Source: a virus. Taken from it: 40,518 nt of DNA. Made by a program: the position numbers and the translations under genes. Positions 4,819-13,374 of this stretch are shown here, piece by piece. The stretch's first letter is position 1. Every line of letters begins with the position of its first letter. The notes beneath the pieces were generated by a model, which searched no databases, was not told where the DNA came from, and was given only the letters and a program-made list of their open reading frames with translations. Where the stretch lies: positions 1 through 40,518 of the IMG/VR virus record IMGVR_UViG_3300036791_001168. One strand, written 5' to 3'.

Positions 4819-7058
4819 TCCAGGAAGATTCGGTTGACGTTCAGGGACGGGAGACCGGCGGCACGGATGAGGACCTCCTGACCGAGGTCCGCGACCGCTA
4901 CCGTGCCTACGACGCCGAGTGGACGAAGCCCCGCGAGGAGAGGGACAAGGATATCCGCTACATCTGCGGAGACCCTTGGGAGATCAAGGACAGGAAGGCC
5001 AGGGAAGACGCCGGCCGCCCCTGCATCAACCACGATGAGCTCGGGCAGTTCGTCAACCAGTGCGTCAACAACGTCAGGCAGAACAAGCGCGGCGTCAAGG
5101 TAGACCCCAGAGGAGACGACTCAAGCGAGCAGACCGCGGAGTTGCGCCAGGACCTGATCCGGACCATCGAGTACGACTCCAATGCGGCGTCGATTTACGC
5201 GGGCTCCTACCAGGACATGGTGGAGGGCTCCTACTCGTTCTTCCGGATCTCGCGCCGGTATGTGTCGGACGACGCCGACTCGCTGGACGCCTCTCTCTTC
5301 GACCAGGAGATCGTCATCAGCCCGATTCCGAACCCCAACAGCGTGCTCTATGACCCCCGCTGTAAGGAGCCCGACTGGAGTGACGCGCGCGCGGTCTTCG
5401 TGCTCGAGAGGGTCCCGAAGAAGGAGTTCAAGGCACGCTGGCCCAAGGCAGAGATGACGGACTTCACGGCCTGGCATCGGGACTATGCGAGCGATTGGAT
5501 ATTCGACGAGGACGTCTTGGTGGCGGAATACTGGCGCGCAGAGATCGAGCGGGTCAAGCGGTACGAGCTCAAGAGTGGGGAGGTGGTCAAGGAGCCCAAG
5601 GGCCGGCCGGTGGCGAAGACGCGCCTGCTTGAGAAGCGCATCATCCGGCAGTACATCACCAACGGAGTCGAGATCCTCGAGAGGTCCGAGGAACCGGAGC
5701 CCGGCACCATCATCCCGATTATCCCGATGGTGGGCCTGCAGCGGTTCATCGACGAAGGCGGATCCAGCCGGCGCGTGCTCTTCAGCCTGGTGCGCCTGGC
5801 GCGCGACCCGCAATTGAGCCTGGCCTACCTCAACTCCCAGGAGATGGAAGAGGCCGGTTTGACCCCCAAGACCCCCTTCCTGGGCTACAAGGGCCAGTTC
5901 GACAGCAACCGCACGCAGTGGTCGAACATCACCAAAATCCCGTACGCCTTCCTCGAGGCCGACGTCCCAGACAACTGGCCGGCCGGCCAGGTCCCGCCGC
6001 TGCCCCAGAGGGTTCCCTTCACGCCAAACTTTGGCGCCTACGAGATCGCGAAGGACTCCTGCAGGCGCGCCATCCAGGCTGCCATGGGAATTACGCCCAT
6101 GCCGACAGCGATGCAGCGCAACAACGAGAAGTCCGGTATCGCGATGGAGAGGGTCGAGAACATGGAAGCTCTCGGATCCTACCATTTCATCGACGGCTAC
6201 GATCGCGCCATCCGTCTCGCCGGCAGGGTCATCGACCAGTGGATCCCCACGGTCTACACCAGACAGCGCACCAAGCATATCCGTAAGCCAGACGACAGCT
6301 ATCGGCGAATCGAGCTGAACACCGAACAGCCGTACCCGGACCACAAGACCGGGCAGCCTGTGCAATTCCCTGTGGAAGAAGTGGATCACTCGATCTCGAT
6401 CTCGAGCGGGCCGAGTATCAATTCGCAGCGTGATGCGGTGAGCCAGTTCCTCGACGGGCTGATCGGACAGTTGCCACAACTCCCCGTGTCGCCGCCGCAG
6501 GCCGCCAAGATTCTTGCGCTCGCCATCCAGATGAAGGACCTCGGGCCCAAGGGCGACGAGATGGCGGAAATCATCTCTCCCACCGCGGGCTCTCCCGACC
6601 AGAGCCAGCAGCAGCTCGCCATGGCGCAGGGACAGCTCCAGCAGCAGGGCATCATGATCCAGCAGCTCCAGGCAGAGCTCCAGAAGCTCACCGTGGAACG
6701 CCAGGCCAAGGTGGTCGAAGGCGAGTACAAACTTCTCACCGAACGCATGCGGACTCAGGCCGATCTGCTGGTGGAGCGGCTGAAGGTTGACGCCCAGGTG
6801 GCGACCGCTGAAGTGCAAACCAAATCACAGGCTCTCAGTGAACGCATTGCCGCCATCGAAGAGCTCAACAAGCAGTCGCGCGAGCAGATCCACGAAGCGA
6901 ACACACAGGAGAGCGACCAGGCGCACGAGATGCGGATGGCCCAGCAGGAGTACCTGCAGCAGTCGATGGAGGCCGGCGCGCAGCGCGAGCACGAGCAACA
7001 ACAGCAACAGCAGCAACTGCAGCAACAGAGCCCGACCGAGGGAACGGAGGCGCCATGA
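4803..7058 (+). CDS. Portal protein, P22 gp1-like
   Basis: 751 aa from GTG 4803, or 747 aa from ATG 4815; AGGGG at 4794-4798 is four bases before the GTG, whereas the ATG has the ATGA overlap typical of this genome, so the start is open. The length and motifs such as RDKDIRYICGDPW, EGSYSFFRI, NPNSVLYDP and SGIAMERVENME fit P22-type portals, which form the dodecameric ring at the capsid vertex for DNA packaging and tail attachment. The last ~170 residues are Gln/Glu-rich coiled coil ending in a poly-Gln run, as in the barrel of P22-like portals. It lies directly before the scaffold and coat genes. Confidence 0.92.
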   Translation: MAGQMIQEDSVDVQGRETGGTDEDLLTEVRDRYRAYDAEWTKPREERDKDIRYICGDPWEIKDRKAREDAGRPCINHDELGQFVNQCVNNVRQNKRGVKVDPRGDDSSEQTAELRQDLIRTIEYDSNAASIYAGSYQDMVEGSYSFFRISRRYVSDDADSLDASLFDQEIVISPIPNPNSVLYDPRCKEPDWSDARAVFVLERVPKKEFKARWPKAEMTDFTAWHRDYASDWIFDEDVLVAEYWRAEIERVKRYELKSGEVVKEPKGRPVAKTRLLEKRIIRQYITNGVEILERSEEPEPGTIIPIIPMVGLQRFIDEGGSSRRVLFSLVRLARDPQLSLAYLNSQEMEEAGLTPKTPFLGYKGQFDSNRTQWSNITKIPYAFLEADVPDNWPAGQVPPLPQRVPFTPNFGAYEIAKDSCRRAIQAAMGITPMPTAMQRNNEKSGIAMERVENMEALGSYHFIDGYDRAIRLAGRVIDQWIPTVYTRQRTKHIRKPDDSYRRIELNTEQPYPDHKTGQPVQFPVEEVDHSISISSGPSINSQRDAVSQFLDGLIGQLPQLPVSPPQAAKILALAIQMKDLGPKGDEMAEIISPTAGSPDQSQQQLAMAQGQLQQQGIMIQQLQAELQKLTVERQAKVVEGEYKLLTERMRTQADLLVERLKVDAQVATAEVQTKSQALSERIAAIEELNKQSREQIHEANTQESDQAHEMRMAQQEYLQQSMEAGAQREHEQQQQQQQLQQQSPTEGTEAP

Positions 7059-7192
7059 TACCGTTTCGCGCGTTACTGATGATCCTCGCGATTATCTGTT
7101 TGTTTTTAGCCGCATTGGGAGTCGTTGTGCCACGGGGCAACCTGATGGCCGCGGGCCTCACCTTGTGGGCGATCGCAACCGTACTCACCTAA
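7055..7192 (+). CDS. Small two-segment membrane protein
   Basis: 45 aa. The ATG overlaps the portal TGA. Two hydrophobic segments (ALLMILAIICLFLAALGVVV, and LMAAGLTLWAIATVLT) are joined by a short PRGN turn, giving a likely helical hairpin in the membrane. Similar microproteins follow portal genes in other podoviruses. It could be a holin candidate, but nothing in the sequence proves this. Confidence 0.6.
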   Translation: MIPFRALLMILAIICLFLAALGVVVPRGNLMAAGLTLWAIATVLT

Positions 7193-7199
7193 AAAGCTT

Positions 7200-8264
7200 A
7201 TGAGTGAAGACGTAAACACACCGGCCGCGGAGTCGTCACCCGCGCCCGCAACTACCGAATCGCAACAGCCGGCCTCCGCGGAGCCCGTCCAGGTTCCGAC
7301 CGAACCGGAAGCATACGCCGAATGGCGTATGACCGGCAAACTGCCGGCAGAAAAAGAATCGTCGTCAGAAGGGGACGAATCGGCACCGTCCAAAAAATCC
7401 GCTGGCGAAAAGCCAGGAAAAGCCGCCCCGGCCTCGGACGCCGGCAACCAACGCAGGCAGGGAAGAACCGATGCGGACACCCGCAAAGAGGAACTGAACC
7501 GCGAGATCAGAGATCTGTTGGCAAAGCGAGACGCTCTGCGCCAGGAAGCCGCACCACCGGCAAAAAAAGAGGACGTGAAGGCGGAACCGTCCACCGCTCC
7601 GGAGAACGGCCGGCCGGTCAAGCCGAAGCAGGAAGACTTCGACGACTGGGACAAGTATGACAAGGCGCAGGACAAGTACGTCGAGGACCTGGCCGACTGG
7701 AAGGCCGCCCAGCGAATCGAGGCAACTGCCCAGCGGCAGCGTCAGGAGAGCCTGACGGCAGAGATGCAGAAGCGTCTGGATTCTGCCAAAGAGCGTTACG
7801 GGGAGGAATCGGAGACAACCATCACCACCACCGCGAAGAGCATCTTCAGCGATGACAAGGTCCCGCCGGCCATCAAGGCTGCGCTCGGCCGTTCGGAGGT
7901 GATTGTCGACGCCCTCTATGTAATTGGCTCGGACGCCACCGAGTTTGCCGACTTTTTGAAGCTCGCGAAAACGGACCCTCTCGAGGCACTCCGCAAATGG
8001 TTCACCGTCGAGGCACTCGTTAAAGAGGAGCTGAAGTCTGGAACAACAAAAGCCGCAACAGAGCGGGCCCCAGACGGTAAGTTCGTCGCTGCCGAGAAAG
8101 CCGAGAAGCCTGCCAGACGAGAAGCACCACCACCCCCGCGGGAGCTGAATGGGAATGCGGCGCCGCCGGGGGATGAACGGGAGAGGGCCGCCAAAACCAA
8201 TGATTTTCGTTCGTTCAAAGCGGACGCCGATCGACGGGACGTGGCCCGCTTCAAGGGTCAATAA
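7200..8264 (+). CDS. Scaffolding protein
   Basis: 354 aa, highly charged, with a Pro/Ala/Glu-rich N-terminus, a coiled-coil centre (KEELNREIRDLLAKRDALRQE, and AQRIEATAQRQRQESL...) and a C-terminus of basic and acidic patches. It sits between portal and coat exactly where P22 places gp8, and has the composition of assembly scaffolds that line the procapsid and leave before packaging. GTG of the coat gene follows the TAA immediately. The call rests on position and composition. Confidence 0.8.
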   Translation: MSEDVNTPAAESSPAPATTESQQPASAEPVQVPTEPEAYAEWRMTGKLPAEKESSSEGDESAPSKKSAGEKPGKAAPASDAGNQRRQGRTDADTRKEELNREIRDLLAKRDALRQEAAPPAKKEDVKAEPSTAPENGRPVKPKQEDFDDWDKYDKAQDKYVEDLADWKAAQRIEATAQRQRQESLTAEMQKRLDSAKERYGEESETTITTTAKSIFSDDKVPPAIKAALGRSEVIVDALYVIGSDATEFADFLKLAKTDPLEALRKWFTVEALVKEELKSGTTKAATERAPDGKFVAAEKAEKPARREAPPPPRELNGNAAPPGDERERAAKTNDFRSFKADADRRDVARFKGQ

Positions 8265-9506
8265 GTGCCGACAAACAATTTTTCCAACACGAGCTGGGTC
8301 TCGATGGAGGTCTTGCGACTCCTCGTGAACAAGCTTGTGGTCTCCGAATATTTCAACCGGTCCTGGGAGAAAGATTTCAACAAGGAATTCGCCCCGGGCT
8401 CGACCATCCAAATCAAGTTCCCGCAACGCTTCCAGACCGTTGACGGTATGGGCTACGCGCCCCAGGGAATCAACCGCATCACCACCACCGTGGCCCTCGA
8501 TACCTGGATCCAGGTACCTTTCGAGTGGGACGACTACGAGCGAGCGGTCAAGCTGGAACGCTCCGAGGCAGAGCTCCGCGAGAATTACTGGGAGCCTGCC
8601 GGCGCCGCGATCTCGCAGTCGATCGACAGCAAGGCCGCCAACTGGGCGCGCCTCAACGCCTCTAACTTCATCGGACAGCTCGGTACCGACCCGACCACCG
8701 TGCAGGCCTATTACACGGCACGCGCGCTGCTCGAGAAGGAAGCCGCGCCCCCCGGTAAGCGGTGCATGCTGATCTCGACCAACATGATGGTCTCGATCGG
8801 CAGTAACATCACGAACGTATTTCATCCTTCCGATGAGATCACGCGCATGTTCAAGCAGGGCTCGATCGGGCGCCTGGCCGGGTTCGAATTCTTCGAATCG
8901 AACTCTCTTTGGACGCACACCGCAGGGACCTGGGCCGGAGTGGTCAAGGTCATCGGTTCCGGACAGTCTGGCGCCGCCATCGTGATCCAGGGGACCGCGG
9001 GAGACACCATCAACCCCGGCGATAAATTCAGCTTCGCGGCGGTGAACATGACCAACCCGATGACCTACCGCTCGGCCGGCCCTCTGACGCCGCGCGAGTT
9101 CACGTACCCCGGACCCGCGCCGATGGTCCTGACGGGTGGCAACGACACAGTGCCGATTCTTCCGCCACTCTACGGTCCTGGCTCGCAATACCAGAACGTA
9201 GACGCACTCCCTTTGACCAACGCAGCCCTCACGCTGTTCCCGGGCACCACCACCCCGAACGGCAAGAGCGGAACGGTGGGCCTCGGGCTCACGCGGGATG
9301 CCTTCGCACTCGTGGGCGGCAAGCTCTACCTGCCCAAAGCGGTGGAGTCTGCCTCCCAGCAGCAGGACCCCGACTCCGGCATCGCAATCCGCAAAGTAAT
9401 CGCGTGGGATCCGGTCAGGAGCATGCAAGTCAACCGGTACGACTCCCTGATCGGGTTCGGGAATCTCTACCAGCAGAACGGCGCGGTGGCCGTCCTAGGA
9501 GCATAA
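8265..9506 (+). CDS. Major capsid protein, P22 coat (gp5)-like
   Basis: 413 aa from GTG directly abutting the scaffold stop. N-terminal SMEVLRLLVNKLVVSEYFNR, PGSTIQIKFPQRF and the later LERSEAELRENYWEPA fit the P22-coat family (HK97 fold with an inserted domain). An Ig-like insertion region at about residues 215-300 contains SAAIVIQGTAGDTINPGDKF-type sequence as in the P22 I-domain position. The C-terminus KVIAWDPVRSMQVNRYDSLIG is typical of these coat proteins. It would assemble the icosahedral shell with the scaffold. Confidence 0.9.
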   Translation: MPTNNFSNTSWVSMEVLRLLVNKLVVSEYFNRSWEKDFNKEFAPGSTIQIKFPQRFQTVDGMGYAPQGINRITTTVALDTWIQVPFEWDDYERAVKLERSEAELRENYWEPAGAAISQSIDSKAANWARLNASNFIGQLGTDPTTVQAYYTARALLEKEAAPPGKRCMLISTNMMVSIGSNITNVFHPSDEITRMFKQGSIGRLAGFEFFESNSLWTHTAGTWAGVVKVIGSGQSGAAIVIQGTAGDTINPGDKFSFAAVNMTNPMTYRSAGPLTPREFTYPGPAPMVLTGGNDTVPILPPLYGPGSQYQNVDALPLTNAALTLFPGTTTPNGKSGTVGLGLTRDAFALVGGKLYLPKAVESASQQQDPDSGIAIRKVIAWDPVRSMQVNRYDSLIGFGNLYQQNGAVAVLGA

Positions 9507-9510
9507 AACC

Positions 9511-9918
9511 ATGCCGAGACTCTCATCCCATTTCTCTGTGCAAGACCCCCGATTCGGCAGTGTGACGATGCCGATGATTCTCCCGCTCAACCTCACCGCA
9601 GCAGCCGTACTCACGCCGCAGCAGTTGTTGAGCGGGTTCATTATCTACAACGCTGCCGGTGCCGCCAACATTACCCTGCCCTCTGCGGCTGCCCTGGTGG
9701 ATGCCATCCAGGGAGCCATGGTGGGTACCTCCTTCGAAATCGAAGTCCGAAGTGCCGGCGCCGGAGCGGCGACCGTCGTCGCAGGGGCCGGAGGGACTAT
9801 CAGTGGCACGGGCGCCGTAGCCACGCTGAACTCTAAGACGTTCCTGATGAACCTCACCAACGTCACGATCGGCCAGGAGGCCTACACCGTGTACACGAAG
9901 GGCGGCGCAGCGTTCTAG
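9511..9918 (+). CDS. Structural protein, possible capsid decoration protein
   Basis: 135 aa, Ala/Gly/Thr-rich and beta-like, with no charged clusters: ITLPSAAALVDAIQGAMVG, FEIEVRSAGAGAATVVAGAG and a final YTVYTKGGAAF. Located four bases after the coat gene and before a strong terminator hairpin, so it ends the highly expressed head transcript. Position and composition suggest a head decoration or fibre-knob-like protein; no family is certain. Confidence 0.65.
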   Translation: MPRLSSHFSVQDPRFGSVTMPMILPLNLTAAAVLTPQQLLSGFIIYNAAGAANITLPSAAALVDAIQGAMVGTSFEIEVRSAGAGAATVVAGAGGTISGTGAVATLNSKTFLMNLTNVTIGQEAYTVYTKGGAAF

Positions 9919-9942
9919 AGCGAGTTGCTTCTCCTTCATCGT

Positions 9943-9979
9943 GGAGGCCCGGCGCCGCACAGTCCGGGCCTCCCTTTTT
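9943..9979 (+). terminator. Rho-independent terminator after the capsid genes
   Basis: A perfect 10-bp stem GGAGGCCCGG (9943-9952) and CCGGGCCTCC (9964-9973) with an 11-base loop is followed by C and TTTTT (9975-9979). It would end or attenuate transcription just after coat and decoration genes, making these more abundant than the tail genes. The first ATG of the next gene starts at 9980, directly after the T-run. Confidence 0.88.
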
Positions 9980-10411
9980 ATGCCGCTGAACGAATCCGCA
10001 GGGCTCATCAGCAGCCTGACGGAGAAAGAGCAAAAGGAGGCTATGGCTGCAGTCTATGGCCTCGGAGATCTCATGTCACCAGACACACTCACCTACGAAG
10101 ACCGCGTCCGAATGCGCCGTCTGCTCGACCAGATGGACCAGAAGGACACTGTCGGATCCACCAAAGAATTCGATTTAAACAAGCCCCCGGCACCACCCTA
10201 CGTGTACCGGGAGTTTCCGTTCCTGATGTACGACCATGCGTCACGGCAGTACAAGGCCGCGAAGAATCAACAGGACCGCGAGCGCATGCTGGACGCCGGC
10301 TGGAGCGAGGAACCGTTTCCCTCTGAACCGCCGGAGATTCCCTTGACCTCCGCGGAGCATGCCGAGGTCGAAGATGTCACCAAAAAACTTGAGAAGAGAA
10401 GGAGAGCATAA
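9980..10411 (+). CDS. Hypothetical protein with FPFLMY domain, copy 1
   Basis: 143 aa from ATG 9980; no Shine-Dalgarno is visible there because the terminator abuts it. Alternatives are ATG 10043 (AAAGGAGG two bases upstream) and ATG 10073 (GGAG five bases upstream). The N-terminus is helical. The C-terminal ~65 residues (EFPFLMYDHASRQYKAAKN, GWSEEPFP, then a helical end) are clearly related to the whole of the next protein. Position between coat and gp4-like adaptor suggests a virion assembly role; function unknown. Confidence 0.65.
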   Translation: MPLNESAGLISSLTEKEQKEAMAAVYGLGDLMSPDTLTYEDRVRMRRLLDQMDQKDTVGSTKEFDLNKPPAPPYVYREFPFLMYDHASRQYKAAKNQQDRERMLDAGWSEEPFPSEPPEIPLTSAEHAEVEDVTKKLEKRRRA

Positions 10412-10726
10412 ATGACGCCCACCACCGAACAGCCCGCAAAGACGCCCCCGGTGTTCACCGACAAACTGCCGGAGTTCCCGTTCCTGATGTACAACGCCGA
10501 GACCAGAACAACCAAGCCGGCGAAGGACAAAGAGGAGAAAGACAAGCTCGCTGGCGAAGGGTTCAGCGAGGACCCGTACCCGGCAGAGGACCCCGATGCT
10601 CTCACGCCGGCTGAAGTGGCCGAACTCCAGAAGCTGCTCGCTAAAGCCGCCAAAGCTCTCGCCAAACTTGGGAAGGAAAGCGAGAAGCCGGCGCAAGAGG
10701 GCGAGCCCGCGAATCAGCCCGCATGA
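10412..10726 (+). CDS. Hypothetical protein with FPFLMY domain, copy 2
   Basis: 104 aa. EFPFLMYNAETRTTKPAKDK, then GFSEDPYP and a helical Lys/Ala-rich tail align with the C-terminal part of the preceding protein, so the two are tandem paralogs. The stop overlaps the start of the gp4-like gene (ATGA at 10723). Function unknown. Confidence 0.65.
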   Translation: MTPTTEQPAKTPPVFTDKLPEFPFLMYNAETRTTKPAKDKEEKDKLAGEGFSEDPYPAEDPDALTPAEVAELQKLLAKAAKALAKLGKESEKPAQEGEPANQPA

Positions 10727-11424
10727 CCAGCAATGTAAGCGACATTCTGACCGACTCCCTGATCTTTGTCGGTGCATACGCACAGGGCCAGACGCCCAAC
10801 ACGGACGACATGAGCTTGGCCTTCCGCATCGTCAACCGCAAAATCGATTCTCTGTCCGCGGAGAAGCTCTCGATGGTGGGTTTGCGCCGGGAGCAGCACC
10901 CTCTCAGCGGCCTGCCCTTCTACGCCTACGGTCCGGGACTTCAATGGGATGTGAGCCCCCGCCCGATCAAGATCAAGTCTGCGTCCGTAGTGGCAAACAA
11001 TGGCGTGGAGAAGCCGTGCAAGATCGATACCGCGGACCAGTGGGCCGCGGTGGCGGACAAGTCCAGGACGGGCATCTATGCCGAGGACCTCTTCTATGAC
11101 AACGGATACCCGACCGGGATGGTGTACCTGAGCCCGATGCCGGCCTCCGGACAAGCGGTCCTTTGGACCTTCCAAGCCATCCCGGCACTGGCGAGCCAGA
11201 CCGGGACGGTGGACCTGGCGCCAGGCTACACGGAGGCGATCGTCACGGTTGCCGCAGTGGAGCTCTGTATCGCCTTCCAGCGTCCCCTGACCGAGGAGCT
11301 GAATAACGCGGCCATCCAGGCGAAGAATGTGATAGCCCAGCTCAACGCTGAACTCTTCAACGCTCCCGCGCCCCCGCCGGAAGGGCCCGGCCCGACCTCG
11401 CCGCCGGCATCGAGAACCACATGA
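10723..11424 (+). CDS. Head-tail adaptor / tail accessory factor, P22 gp4-like (copy 1)
   Basis: 233 aa. N-terminal helical SNVSDILTDSLIFVGAYAQG, a conserved middle with LPFYAYGPGLQWDVSP, YAEDLFYDNGYPTGMVYLSP and a C-terminal helix PGYTEAIVTVAAVELCIAF followed by a Pro-rich tail. This order is that of the P22 tail accessory factor gp4 family, which binds under the portal and closes the DNA exit. A second relative is at 13375-14181. Start overlaps the previous stop. Confidence 0.82.
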   Translation: MTSNVSDILTDSLIFVGAYAQGQTPNTDDMSLAFRIVNRKIDSLSAEKLSMVGLRREQHPLSGLPFYAYGPGLQWDVSPRPIKIKSASVVANNGVEKPCKIDTADQWAAVADKSRTGIYAEDLFYDNGYPTGMVYLSPMPASGQAVLWTFQAIPALASQTGTVDLAPGYTEAIVTVAAVELCIAFQRPLTEELNNAAIQAKNVIAQLNAELFNAPAPPPEGPGPTSPPASRTT

Positions 11425-11443
11425 AACGGGGGAAAATTGAGAG

Positions 11444-11617
11444 ATGGATAATTCAAAATCGCTTTCAGATATCCCGCAGCAGATTCCGCACGTCATCCCC
11501 GAACATCCCGAAGACCCTTATCGGGATGGATCGGGCGATTATGGGGCCGCCATTTACCGTGAGACCGTTGAGCAGCCGGAGCCTTCTTCCGATCCGGAGA
11601 GAAAGACTGAACCATGA
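11444..11617 (+). CDS. Small acidic proline-rich hypothetical protein
   Basis: 57 aa, MDNSKSLSDIPQQIPHVIPE ... ending in PERKTEP. The ATG of the tailspike at 11614 overlaps its TGA, and codon use is natural, while the longer ORF in the neighbouring frame (11421-11627) has an unnatural Arg/Ser-rich composition. Rich in Pro, Asp and Glu and probably disordered. Function unknown. Confidence 0.6.
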   Translation: MDNSKSLSDIPQQIPHVIPEHPEDPYRDGSGDYGAAIYRETVEQPEPSSDPERKTEP

Positions 11618-13371
11618 ACCGATTTAGTACGGCGCCTTTTCAAGCAGGCAACGGCAGCGGTATTGCCGGCCGCTCGATTGGCAAGCCTGCTGCGCGGTTT
11701 CCGGGCGCGATCGCTACCGACAGCGACCTGGCGATTGCGGTGAACCGGCAGCAGACGCAACTCGCATTGGGACTCGATTCCTCGGCCACCAGCATGACAG
11801 TGGCAGATACGTCCCTGACCGTCGCTTACAGCCTCCTGTCTATCGATGCGGAGATCGTGAAGGTTACGGGACCTCCGTCCGGAAACGTAGTCCCGATCTC
11901 CCGCGGATTCGACGGTACGACGCCTGCGGTTCATCTGACGAACGCCGTCGTCTCCGGATTCATCGATGCCTATCACCACAACACTCTGGTTGCGGAAGTT
12001 GAGGCCATCGAACAGGCTCTCGGCGTCAACCTGTCGCAGGTGATCTCGTCCTCGCCGATGGTGTTCAGCACGCAATACGACTTCCCTGCACAGACCCCCG
12101 GCGGGACGCTGGCCACGGGTAACCAGGTGATCACGCTCACGCCCGTTCCCAAGGGCGTCAATGGCACAGACAAGAATCACTTGCTATGGATTACAGGGGG
12201 CACGGGAACCGCGGAGGCCGTGCCGATCACCGGAGGAACCGCCGTCAGTGGCGCGGCCAGCGGCACGGTGATTGTGACGTGCGCGTTCGCGCATTCCGGA
12301 GTATGGACAATCCAAAGTGCGAGCCATGGCATTATGGAGGCCCGTATCGCGCATCCTTCGACGGAGATCCACATTCCCGCCGGCACGTACAACATGCCTG
12401 CCACGCTCACCTTCGATGCGAGCAAGAACCTGATGCTCACCGGCGAGGGCAGCGCGATCAGCGGCACCGGCACTTTCCTCAATTTCGGCAGTGTAACGGG
12501 TGATGCGATTCAGATTTTCGACCCCAGCGGAAGCATCTCTTCGCAAGAGCGCAAAATCATACAGCACCTGAACATTCAGGGGCCGGGAACAGCGAGCGGC
12601 GGGCAAGGTATTCACATCAAAAATGCGGTCAGGGTAACTCTCGAAGATCTCGCGATCAACAGCTTCGCCCTCAGTGGAATCTTAACGGAGGCCTCGTTTG
12701 AGATCACCGTCCGCAACTGCTCCGTGAGCTATTGCGGGGAGTGGGGATGCCAATTCAACGGAGCCTCCAACATGAGCCGCATCGAACAGAGCTATTTCGG
12801 GAATAATTCACGCTCCGATGGGTACGGCGGTATTTCGATTGTGGGCAACTCCGCGACCGATCGCACGGTGGGCGTGGTGTTGGACGGGGTAGACGTCGAA
12901 GGGCAGGGCGACACTCCATTCACCACCGTCACCACGACTTACGGCCTGTTCGCGCAGAATGTCGCCGGCCTTACTTTGTGCAATTCGTACTTTGAAGGCA
13001 ATGTCGGACCCGATGCGGTTCTCTATCAGGCAGCCGTCTCGTCGATCGTGGAATACGACAACTGGGTCATGAGCGGGCAGATCATTTACGGCGCATCGTG
13101 CAGCAATATCATTTCCTTCGGCAATGTCTTTTACGGGACGGCAGCGTCACGCCTGGTGCAGGCGCCCATGTCAAGTATTGTGATGGGTCCGGATACCGCC
13201 CTGAACAGTTCGCCTGAAGCGACGCGCCTGCTCGGCATGCCGGGTTCGACGGGCGCCGGTAGCGCAGCTCTCGGCGCCAACAGTCCGGCGACCGTTCTTA
13301 CCGCGCCATACACATGGCTCAAGACGCAGGCGCCGGACGGGACAATCGTGTTTCTGCCCTGCTGGAAATAG
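11614..13371 (+). CDS. Tailspike protein with right-handed beta-helix
   Basis: 585 aa. N-terminal ~130 residues (virion-binding part, with SLLSIDAEIVKVTGPPSGN and RGFDGTTPAVH, a pattern seen in phage tail proteins) lead to a central region with IEIHIPAGTYNMPATLTF-type entry and successive beta-strand turns such as LEDLAINSFALSGILTEASF, ITVRNCSVSYCGEWGC and GLTLCNSYFEGN, typical of pectate-lyase-like parallel beta-helices. Such spikes bind and often hydrolyse surface polysaccharide. Catalytic residues cannot be assigned by eye. The C-terminus ends with a short WLKTQAPDGTIVFLPCW segment common to such spikes. Confidence 0.85.
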   Translation: MNRFSTAPFQAGNGSGIAGRSIGKPAARFPGAIATDSDLAIAVNRQQTQLALGLDSSATSMTVADTSLTVAYSLLSIDAEIVKVTGPPSGNVVPISRGFDGTTPAVHLTNAVVSGFIDAYHHNTLVAEVEAIEQALGVNLSQVISSSPMVFSTQYDFPAQTPGGTLATGNQVITLTPVPKGVNGTDKNHLLWITGGTGTAEAVPITGGTAVSGAASGTVIVTCAFAHSGVWTIQSASHGIMEARIAHPSTEIHIPAGTYNMPATLTFDASKNLMLTGEGSAISGTGTFLNFGSVTGDAIQIFDPSGSISSQERKIIQHLNIQGPGTASGGQGIHIKNAVRVTLEDLAINSFALSGILTEASFEITVRNCSVSYCGEWGCQFNGASNMSRIEQSYFGNNSRSDGYGGISIVGNSATDRTVGVVLDGVDVEGQGDTPFTTVTTTYGLFAQNVAGLTLCNSYFEGNVGPDAVLYQAAVSSIVEYDNWVMSGQIIYGASCSNIISFGNVFYGTAASRLVQAPMSSIVMGPDTALNSSPEATRLLGMPGSTGAGSAALGANSPATVLTAPYTWLKTQAPDGTIVFLPCWK

Positions 13372-13374
13372 CTT

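Noticed and set aside
5121-6818. 565-codon minus-strand open frame opposite the portal
   Set aside because: Composition is an antisense shadow (His/Leu/Arg-rich) of a clearly conserved portal gene in a GC-rich genome.
7365-9428. 687-codon minus-strand open frame opposite scaffold and coat
   Set aside because: Antisense shadow; no motifs, runs across two well-supported genes.
11421-11627. 68-codon plus frame before the tailspike
   Set aside because: Arg/Ser/Pro-rich; the 57-codon frame at 11444-11617 has natural composition and an ATGA overlap with the tailspike.
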